The position numbers and the translations under genes were made by a program. 64,000 nt of DNA from Tetradesmus obliquus (Eukaryota; Chlorophyta; Chlorophyceae; Sphaeropleales; Scenedesmaceae), in assembly GCA_030272155.1 (NCBI GenBank), contig CP126201.1, positions 124,001 to 188,000 on the forward strand, written 5' to 3'. Below, piece after piece: positions 56,469-64,000 of the stretch (positions are counted from its first letter, which is position 1; each line of letters begins with the position of its first letter). The notes under the pieces are model-generated. The model did no database searches, was not told where the DNA came from, and saw only the letters and a list, made by a program, of their open reading frames with translations.

Positions 56469-58049
56469 ATCAGCTGCAGCTGCGTAGCCGGTTTGTGCTG
56501 CAGCTACCCACACATCAGCAGCAGCAACAGCGCCACGGCCAGCAGCAGGCAAGCAGCCACAACACGGGCATTGATGCAGCAGCTGCGGCATCTCCGCTGT
56601 TGAGTGCAGGCTGGTGTTTTGCATGTTGACTGTGCTGGGCTGTTTGCTGAGCAGCAGCAGCAGCAGCAGCTGCTGCTAAGGGCCTGGTAGCAGCGGGCAG
56701 TGCTCTGCGTACCAGCCTTGTGTGGTGTAACTCGACTTACAGATTCCCTGTTGACTTACATGTCGGCAAGCCTAGGTCAGCTGATGAAGCTTTGTAATCA
56801 ATAGGTTTGCAATCTGCGATGGCTGCTATGTGTGGCACATTGCACGGCTGATACAATCAATGCGTAAAGAGTTGTCAAGCAGGCAGTACGCAACCGTGGC
56901 ATGCAGTGCATAAGACCTGGCAGGCAGCACAGCCATCGAGGCCCTTCAACAAAAGGGTACAGGCACATGTGGACTGAACTCGAGAATAACGGTGAAAGGC
57001 GTTACAACTGCTGAACAACAATGGTACCTCAGCCAACATTCTTCCAATGATGCAGAACACACTGCGCACAACTTGTGCGTTGGCATTGTATCAAAACAGT
57101 GTTCTTCAGATATCACACGATGCAATGCGGCATGCAGGGATGCCGACTCAAAATCACCCACTGCGCCTGCATGCACTTTGAAATTGACTGGCAAAGACTG
57201 TGTCCAGATGAACAATGACCTCCCAGCGATGTACTGCTGATGCTGGAGTCACTGCTGCGCTGGGGACAAGCTTTGGAACTCCCCCTGGCACACCAGCTGT
57301 TCAGCTGCATGCGTGTCTGCGGACCACCCGCCAGTCACAACTGGCGTCATAACTTATGCAGGCTGCAGAAAATGCTCTGCATGCCAAGCCGCCGCTCCAC
57401 ACTATGTATGGCAAACGGAGTTCCAAACGTACTGCGGCAGCTAACTTGAAGCACCTGGATGAAGTCAGATGCAAAATGCAGAAAAGCTAGTGCTTTCTTC
57501 CGCAGAGACCTCATGACAAACTAGCACACAGAAGCCCGCCGTTAGGGCCGCAAATTGGAGCCCCTTGATAGGCTGCAGCATCCTGTAGCCATCTTATGTG
57601 CAACAGCATGCTGTAGCCATCCAATGTGCAACAGCATGCGCATGCAAACATGCAACTGACAGCAGCCATGACTGCCAGTATGCACGTAGAAAACCCATAA
57701 CTGCAGTCGCAGCCGCCGCATGTCCGGTGCTTGCTTTTGGCAAGGCTGCAATGCCTCGTGGCCGCCTCGCATCATCATCACACTTGAATGCATTCTGCTG
57801 GAAAGCCGATATTGCTGATGCACTGGTGAAGCTGCAGCCTTGCTTGTGCGTGCACAAGCTGCTAATGCATGCTCAGCTCGCTGTCTGCCGAAATATAGCC
57901 TACATTGCCTGCTTGGCTTCAGACGCACCAGCGACTAGCATTCCATACCCAGCAGCTGCACCCTAACTCACAGCTGCCAGGCATGCACTTCCAAGGCCAC
58001 CACGCGCGACACACTGCTGACACGCAAGGATGCAGCCTCTCTATCAACA
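56469..58049. other. Convergent intergenic region, eL34 / GDT1 gene
   Basis: 3' flanks of two convergent genes. TGTAA at 56726-56730 is a possible eL34 poly(A) signal. A short open piece at 57240-57310 reads ESLLRWGQALELPLAHQLFSC. It echoes the LLRLVxALELP text of the relics near 19790 and 28720, so it may be a fragment of the same decayed family. Nothing else recognised. Confidence 0.4.
56726..56730 (+). terminator. Candidate poly(A) signal TGTAA for eL34
   Basis: TGTAA on the coding strand about 258 nt past the eL34 stop codon. This is the standard green-algal signal, but a five-base motif is weak evidence alone. Confidence 0.3.
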
Positions 58050-58398
58050 TCACAGCATGGTGTAGACTGTGGCAGCCGCAAACAGCAGGAACATGATGCC
58101 AGTGACCAGGTTGACCGCCTTCTCACTGATGTACTTGGCAGCCATATTCGTCTCAACGGCAGTCAAACCATAGTCTACATTGCCTGCTCGATCCAGCCGC
58201 ACACGCCGCGGCGCTCCTTCAAAATTACGGGTGCACCCTACAGAACTTGCTCCACATCTGCACAGCCAGACCAGCATTTAAGCCCGCCACGCAAGGCATC
58301 ACAGCATGGTGTAGACTGTGGCAGCCGCAAACAGCAGGAACAGGATGCCGCTGACCAGGTTGGCCGTCTTCTCGCTGATGTACTTGCCCGCCATGTTC
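58050..58398 (-). repeat. Two extra copies of the terminal exon of the GDT1 gene
   Basis: Downstream of the true last exon (58720-58550) the stretches 58398-58299 and 58146-58050 repeat its 3' two-thirds. Each reads KYISEK(T/A)(A/V)NLV then FLLFAAATVYTML and the stop codon, without frameshift. They lack the exon's start (NPVGVAVGATAGHALATAL). Each is preceded by an in-phase AG (…ACTGAG|ATGAAC; …GTTGAG|ACGAAT), so use as an alternative last exon is conceivable. Confidence 0.88.
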
Positions 58399-58549
58399 AT
58401 CTCAGTGTCAGTTAAACCATAGCCTACATTGCCTGCTCGACCCAGCCACACACGCAAATGGCGCTCCTTTCAATTACAGCTGCACCCTACAAAACTCGCG
58501 CCACGCCCCTGCACAGCCAAACCAGCATTCAAGCCCACCACGCAAGGCA

Positions 58550-60817
58550 TCACAGCATGGTGTAGACTGTGGCGGCCGCAAACAGCAGGAACAGGATGCC
58601 GCTGACCAGGTTGACCGTCTTCTCACTGATGTACTTGCCAGCCAGCGCCCCGCCTGCAACAGCCAGCGCCGTGGCCAGCGCGTGCCCCGCAGTGGCACCC
58701 ACTGCGACGCCCACAGGGTTCTGCGAGCAGCAGCAACAGTAGCAGCAACACGATGTCAGCATATGTTCAAGGCTAGGCTGCTGCTGGTGTTGCAGCACGA
58801 CCGTCAAGCCTATAACACCAGGCTTGGTTCCTTTTCTTTGCGTTGGACATGGTGTACAACAACATTGACTGCCAGAAGCGCAGCCGGGCAGCTGACAGAC
58901 TCAACCCGATCTGCACCTGCGACAAAGCAGCGTCCAGCACACCAAAGTCAGATAAACCAAACCACACACGCCGCGTCCAGCTTGGTGTAAAGCAAAGACA
59001 CTGCACACACAGCATGCAACAGATATGGCATCAGCAGCGCGCACTCACATAACAAGTCCAGCTCTACACCCAAAGCAACAACAGACGCTGCGCTGCACCC
59101 ACCTGCGCCGCGCCCAGCGCGATGGTGGCCAGCATGCTCCTGTCGCTCCACGCGTCCCCACACGCTTCACAGTTTCCGCCATGTCCTGGGTGGACCTCGC
59201 AACTTGAAGTACAGCACAACACTGCGCACACAGCAGCTGGCATGCACCCGCCCAACAGTCGAATTGCAAATCACAAGATCAAAGACCCAAGCAAGACGCC
59301 GCGCTGCACCCACCTGTGCCGCGCCGAGCGCGATGGTTGCCAGCATGCTCCTGTCGCCCCACTCTGCCAGGAAGATGAGCCCAGCCACCTCCAGCAGGCT
59401 GGCAAAGGGCTTCTTCTTGCCGCTGCTGCTGCTCTCAAACTCCGCCACAGCCTCCTCAGCGTCAGCCAGCTCCTCCTCACTGGTGGAGGCACCAGTTGCT
59501 TCGGCGTCACGCGCAGCCTGTTCAACATGGCAGGAAAACACACACGTGACAAGAAAGTCAGGAGTGGACCAGAAACTGGCAAGCGAAGAAGGCAGGCCTA
59601 AGACGCCACACACAGGCAGGCAGCCAGGCAGCCAGGCAGGCAGCCAGGCAGGCAGGCAGGCAAGCACGGCAAAATGAGTGCTCCTTGACTTGCAGTCAGC
59701 GTCAGCCAGCTCCTCCGCGCTGGTGCAGGCGCGCGTAGCCGCGGCGTTGTGCACAGCCTGTGTACAATGCACACAACAGGGGTGAAGATCAGCCAGAAGC
59801 AGGCGGGCAGGCATGCAGTGGACTGTTGCCCGTCCAGTGCGATGAGCGGCTGCCAGCTCCTGTTTGCTGGTGGAGGCGCCCGAGCCGCCGCCGGCGTTGT
59901 GTGCGCAGCGTGCACGGCAATGCCACACACGGGGTAGGCAACATGAAACTCCAGCAGCTGCATGCTGCGTCGTTTCTTATCAACCAGTCAAAACCCCACC
60001 CACCTTCAATGATGATGATTCAAGAACACCAGCATCCACACTGCCACCTCAGCTGTGTAACACCACCGCCACCTCCGTTGCCATCTCATTTACATACCAC
60101 ATGCAACACCAACAAACATACCACCACCCACCTTGATGCCAAAGGACACCAGCAGCGCACCAGCCACCCCAACTGCCCTACACAGCGTTACCTTCCAGCA
60201 CTGCACAGCAAAGGCAACACAAAGCCCACCCTCTGCTCCCCACCTTGAGCGCCTTGATGCCGATGAACACCAGCAGCCACGCTGCAACCTCAAATGTGTT
60301 ACACTGCGTCACCTTCCGCTGCTACATCACAAGCGTGTTACGCTGCTACATCACAAGCGTGTTACATCACACAAGAAACACACCAAAAGTAACACACATA
60401 AACCACTTGCTCCCCACCTTCAGCGCTTTGATGCCGAAGAACACCAGCAGCGCCACGCCCGCGATCTCGCCCACAGGCAGGCTGCTCTTCAACGCATCCG
60501 GCACCCTGCTGAACGCAGCACCAATCCCCACACTGATCAGCGTCATCACAGCCAGGGCAGCCACACTGCCCACAAAGCTGATCCAGCGGCCCAGCTTCAT
60601 TGCAAGCAATGCGGCAATGAAGAAGGTCTTGTCGCCGAGCTCAGAGAGGAAGATGAGGCAGAAGGCCGCAAGTAAGCCGCTGCGTCCTGCAGGGCCGTTG
60701 ACCAGGTAGGCCTGCAGGCTGCTGGCGTGGCCGGAGACGTATAGGGCGATGCAGGCGGCGATGGCGGCTGCGGCTGCGAGCAGGCCTAGGATGAGAGTAC
60801 GGCCGGGCTTTTGGGAC
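58550..60817 (-). CDS. GDT1/UPF0016-family Mn2+/Ca2+ transporter, PAM71/CMT1-like (5' end unresolved)
   Basis: Three exons are secure: 60817-60418, 59517-59314 and 58720-58550 (stop), giving 257 residues with matching phases. The family hallmark ExGD(K/R)(T/S) occurs twice, in LSELGDKTFFIAALLAMKLG and LAEWGDRSMLATIALGAA, each within a half of three predicted helices. A charged loop (STSEEELADAEEAVAEFESS) lies between the halves and the end is FLLFAAATVYTML. Plant and algal relatives sit in the thylakoid or chloroplast envelope and supply manganese to photosystem II; plastid location is inferred from the family. The first secure exon starts in phase 2 (G|TCCCAAAAG), so at least one upstream exon with the transit peptide is missing. 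It should lie within 60820-62200. Every intron holds decayed copies of exon edges. Confidence 0.85.
59101..59171 (-). repeat. Tail copy of GDT1 middle exon
   Basis: On the minus strand this reads WSDRSMLATIALGAAQ and then GTGGGTGCAGCGC, copying the last 55 nt of the exon 59517-59314 and its donor. One Gly codon of the ExGD motif is changed. Confidence 0.85.
59693..59935 (-). repeat. Two decayed head copies of GDT1 middle exon
   Basis: 59693-59760 and about 59838-59900 repeat the beginning of the exon at 59517 (AGGCTG…GCCTCCACCAG…GAGGAGCTGGC…GAC, minus strand) with increasing divergence. A (CAGG/GGCA)n run lies between the nearer copy and the true exon (59613-59660). Confidence 0.8.
60000..60300 (-). 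repeat. Three decayed tail copies of GDT1 first secure exon
   Basis: The exon end GTGTTCTTCGGCATCAAAGC…AAG|GTGGGG recurs near 60240-60290 (GTGTTCATCGGCATCAAGGC), 60130-60175 (GTGTCCTTTGGCATCAAG|GTGGG) and, very degraded, 60005-60050. The first two keep the AAG|GTGGG junction. Confidence 0.8.
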
Positions 60818-62235
60818 CTGCAGGCAGGCAGGCAGGCAAGCAGGCAGGCAGGCAGGCAGGCGGGCAGGCAGGAGCAGGGTTTGGGGTTGGATCAGGGTTC
60901 GAGGTTGTCATGGCGAGCAGGCCTGTATGAGGGTGCGCGTAGAACTGGCCCGTTGCAAATGCTGGGCTGCGCATTGCAACTGCGTAGTGGTGCTGTGTTG
61001 TGCTGTGGTGTGCTGCGCTGTGCTGTGCTGTGCACACCGTCGAGCCTGTGCAAGCTGCTGCAGGGCTGCTAATGGTGTGGCTGAGTTGGCGCTGCAGCTG
61101 CCGTGTTGCACTGGCGCTTGAAGGCAGCAGCTGCTGTTGATGGCCAATGGTGCAGCTGCAGCAGCATGCATATGCACTCCCTTCACAACACACAGCTACA
61201 AGGCAGAACTTCGACGGCAGCGGTGATGGGAGGCGCTGTTGCAGCTGGTGGCATGCTCACTTCTTGATGCGGTGTGGCTCCTCTGGTAGTGGCCCGGCAC
61301 CTGCTGCTCCTGCTGACGCTTGCACCCGCAGGGGCACCCGCGCTCTGCTGCTGCCCCTGCTGCTGTTGCTGCTGCTGCCGCTGCTGCTGCTGCTGCTGAA
61401 GGCTGGCTGGCAAGGCTGCAACTGCACAGGCCCTGCAGTACAGCAGCAGTTGGTGGCCAAGGGTGCATGCACCCAGCAGTCACAGGTTATGCCGTGTTAT
61501 GCCGTGCATGCATGCAACTGCAACAGCAGCAGCAGTGCAGGTTAGCCACTAGCAGCTGCAGTGGTGCTGCACAATGGCTCACTGCTAGCGCACATAGGTG
61601 CACCTAATCCATCGGTAAGCAGCAGGGAGAGTTTCTGGTAGCGGGCCCAGAGATATGCTGGCTGTTCAGGCCCACCTGTCCTGCTTATGCTCCGTGTGCA
61701 TATATGCCGCGGCAGCTGCAGTCTGCTGAATGCGCATTTGTGCTGGCTTTGTAGTTGATCTCTGCTGATGCCGAGAGGCAGCTGCCTTGCTGCGAGCGCC
61801 ATCCTGCAATGCTAGCAGGCTGAGCCAGACGTCTACGGCAGATCAGCGGGGTAAACAGATTCAAGCGGCAACGTACACAGCGACGGAATGTGCGGCTTCA
61901 CCTTTGGACAATCTTCAGATGCCCTGCACAGTTCGTGCTGGTGCATGTAAACAACATGACACCTGCTGACTGTTCCAGTCTCACGTCAGGTGTTCTGTTG
62001 CGCATTCGCTGAATACTGTAAAGAATGGGAGGTTAGATGCAGGCTGTGTTTCGCATCACGATCTGCGGGATCCTTTTTTTGAACTTACGTCTCACGTCAC
62101 CAGCGTTTGCACAGTTTCAGCGCAGTTTGCTGCCCAAACCTTATTGAAACAGCCTTGAACTCTTCTTCAAGCATCTTTCGGCAACAATTTATCTTATTGC
62201 TGAGCGATTGAAAGCTGAGGGGGCTGAGCCTGGTG
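60818..62235. other. 5' flank of GDT1 gene and spacer to SLC25 gene
   Basis: Presumably contains the unresolved first exon(s) and promoter of the GDT1 gene, and the SLC25 promoter. It holds a (CAGG/GGCA)n microsatellite at 60820-60875, a TGCTG-type pentanucleotide run at 60990-61035 and a (CTG)n run at 61345-61398. No coding exon could be assigned with confidence. Confidence 0.4.
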
Positions 62236-62949
62236 ATGGTCAGCCAGACAGCAGCTGCTGTTGGAGGCGACGTCATCACAGCTATGCATAGTCAGCAACA
62301 CCCCACCAGCAGCTCTAGCAGCACCAGAAGCACACATTTATGGGGATCTAGCAACCTGCAAGCACTTGTCTCACATGCTGGCACAATGTCAGCAGCAGGG
62401 GCAGTGCCAGCGTCAGCAACAGCAGCAGTAGTCCCTTGGTCGGCAGGCAGCCAAGTGCTGCAGCTGCCTGCATACACATCCTACGGCAGCACTCCTTTCT
62501 TCCCAGTGATCTACTCCGTCCGGGAGCCAGCAGCAGCACAGTCAGCAGCAGGGCCTAGCCAGCATGCTACAACTACCAGCACAGTCAGCCCACAGCCTGC
62601 AGCCAGCACTAGTAACAGCAGCAGCAGCAGTAGCATTGAAAATGAGCATGGGCAGCATATCAGCAGTAGCAGCAGCAGCAGCGGCAGCAAGCAGCGCCCC
62701 TGGTCGGAGATGTGGCGCAGTGCTGGGGCGCATGCCCTGGGGGGAGGCATCCCTGGCAGTGCAGCAATGGTGGTGCAGGTGAGGCCCCGGGGGGGGGGGG
62801 GGGGCATCCCTGGCAGTGCAGCAATGGTGGTGCAGGTGAGGCCCTGGGGGGGGGGGGCATCCCTGGCAGTGCAGCAATGGTGGTGCAGGTGAGGCCCTGG
62901 GGGGGGGGGCATCCCTGGCAGTGCAGCAATGGTGGTGCAGGTGAGGCCC

Positions 62950-62981
<32 letters not shown>

Positions 62982-64000
62982 TCCCTGGCAGTGCAGCAAT
63001 GGTGGTGCAGGTGAGGCCCTGGGGGGGGGGGGGGGGGGGGCATCCCTGGCAGTGCAGCAATGGTGGTGCAGGTGAGGCCCTGGGGGGGGGCCCATCCCTG
63101 GCAGTGCAGCAATGGTGGTGCAGGTGAGGCCTGCAGGCTGCACTGCTCTCATTGCATCTTGAACCTGTCATACGGCATTGACTGCCAGCTGCACGCATTT
63201 ACCGGCACGCATGGTGAAGCCAGCAGCGGCGGCATGATGCAGTAGCATGCAATGCAGCTGGCACCCTTTTCGGTGTGCGGATAGCAGCTGCCCACCACTG
63301 CAGTGCTTTGCTGGTGACCTAGCAGCTTGGCGTGCTGCACGCCTGCCCTGCAAGAGAGGGCAGCGCTGGCTTTGCGGCTGTACGTTTCGAGAGCACCAGC
63401 TCATGTCAGACAGCGCAGTTGCCATGACTGCTCTATGTATGTGTGGCAGTTCATCCTGGCTCACTGCTTCTGCCCTGCTGCTGTTGCTGCTGCTGCTGTA
63501 GGTGCTGTCGCTCATGTGGCTGCGCACCACGGTCAACTACCAGTACCGCTTCGGCACCAGCACCAGCGTGGCACTGCGCACACTGTACAGGTGAGCGCCT
63601 GAGCGCCTGACAGGTGACGCGCCTGACAGGTGACGCGCCTGACAGGTGACGCGCCTGACAGGTGACGCGCGCTGCATTGCCTGCAGCAGCATGCAACCTC
63701 CACACTATCAGCAGCAGCAGCAGCACATTGACACAAATTGGTGTGAGCAGCAAGTCTGGCAGACTGGCAGTGCTGGTATCAGTAGCATGCACACGTGTCG
63801 CCTGCAACAAGCCTGGGCGCAGCCCGACTCTGCCTGCTACTGTGCTGCGAAGCTCTCTGACAATGCTATAACTGTGTCATCACTATGCCGCAGGGACGGC
63901 GGTATTGTGCGCTTCTACCAAGGGGTGGGGCCAGCGCTGCTGCAGGTGCGTAGCTAGCAGACAGCTGCTGCAGAGAGTGGTGTGGGCCAGCAGCTGTGAA
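62236..64000 (+). CDS. Mitochondrial-carrier (SLC25) family protein, N-terminal part
   Basis: Exons in the window: 62236-62778, 63502-63590 and 63894-63945; a donor at 63946 shows the gene runs off the right edge. The first 150 or so residues are Ser/Gln/Ala-rich without clear domain. The carrier repeat begins at about residue 155: [20 protein letters not shown] continues into [19 protein letters not shown] and ends [20 protein letters not shown]. This is the usual order of helix 1, loop and helix 2 start (…EGGIxxFYRGxxPxLxQ). The normal PX(D/E)XX(K/R) gate motif after helix 1 is not recognisable (SLMWLRT instead), as in an atypical plant/algal subgroup. Substrate unknown; location could be mitochondrion or plastid envelope. 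The start ATG at 62236 follows a GTG and is the first in frame. Confidence 0.78.
62746..63128 (+). repeat. Sevenfold tandem repeat spanning exon 1 / intron 1 junction of the SLC25 gene
   Basis: The last 31 nt of exon 1 (CATCCCTGGCAGTGCAGCAA … GTGGTGCAG), the donor GTGAGGCCC and a G-run form a unit present seven times. The first is the true exon end (62778). The G-runs vary from about 9 to 29 bases (longest at 62951-62979, next 63021-63040), accounting for nearly all length differences. The exon-derived parts are practically identical. Confidence 0.97.
63591..63666 (+). repeat. 16-bp tandem repeat at exon 2 donor of the SLC25 gene
   Basis: Directly after the exon 2 donor (TACAG|GTGAGCGCCTG) the string GCGCCTGACAGGTGAC repeats about four times. 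Each unit regenerates ACAG|GTGA, a potential 5' splice site. Confidence 0.92.

Noticed and set aside
60786-61193. Minus-strand 135-codon frame as the missing transit peptide exon of the GDT1 gene
   Set aside because: The frame runs through the (CAGG)n intron repeat, and no donor in the required phase with a convincing transit peptide could be fixed, so the 5' end was left open.
62511-63198. Minus-strand Pro-rich open frames of 213-218 codons
   Set aside because: They are the complement of the sevenfold exon/G-run array of the SLC25 gene; poly-Pro comes from the G-runs.
811-63666. Exon copies as assembly errors
   Set aside because: Most copies are substantially diverged and in a consistent orientation and position relative to their exon, which misassembly would not produce. 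Only the SLC25 array is uniform enough for its copy number to need long-read confirmation.

Overview
The window is nuclear DNA of a green alga, most likely a chlorophycean of the Scenedesmus/Tetradesmus type (the lineage is inferred, not tested). Evidence: genes are split by short GT-AG introns; CTG/CAG trinucleotide repeats saturate exons and introns; and several products are plastid proteins with transit peptides (phylloquinone methyltransferase, lumenal FKBP, a PAM71/CMT1-like ion transporter) next to the cytosolic ribosomal protein eL34. No prokaryotic operon, phage or CRISPR feature is present. Exon models below come from reading frames, splice consensus and phase; all complete models close in frame.

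Layout. 1-3293 (+): 3' part of an MFS sugar transporter resembling the plastid glucose translocator, with a long low-complexity tail. 3681-6933 (+): menG, last methyltransferase of phylloquinone synthesis, followed by a 22-copy 26-bp minisatellite. 8562-9977 (+): uncharacterised Ala-rich protein. 12577-34376 (+): three tandem paralogues, each of ten exons with the same intron phases, encoding secreted proteins with a CAP (PR-1-like) domain, a proline-rich hinge and a C-terminal bulb-lectin-like domain. 37033-40156 (-): thylakoid-lumen FKBP isomerase with a twin-arginine signal. 41258-44719 (-): intronless 1153-residue protein of unknown function. 47173-52859 (-): RCK/MHK-type protein kinase with an 8-nt first coding exon and a 600-residue tail. 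54206-56468 (+): eL34. 58550-60817 (-): GDT1-family transporter (5' end unresolved). 62236 to the window end (+): N-terminal part of an SLC25-type carrier.

Two themes stand out. First, in at least seven of the intron-containing genes the exon edges, together with their splice sites, are copied in tandem inside the adjacent intron, from near-identical (seven copies in the SLC25 gene) to badly decayed. Tail copies lie downstream of the source exon and head copies upstream. Second, the CAP-lectin genes form a tandem array whose second and third units also share about 1.4 kb of upstream and about 1.7 kb of downstream sequence, including decayed pieces of another gene. The genes are functionally unrelated except that four concern the chloroplast, as expected for a eukaryotic chromosome.
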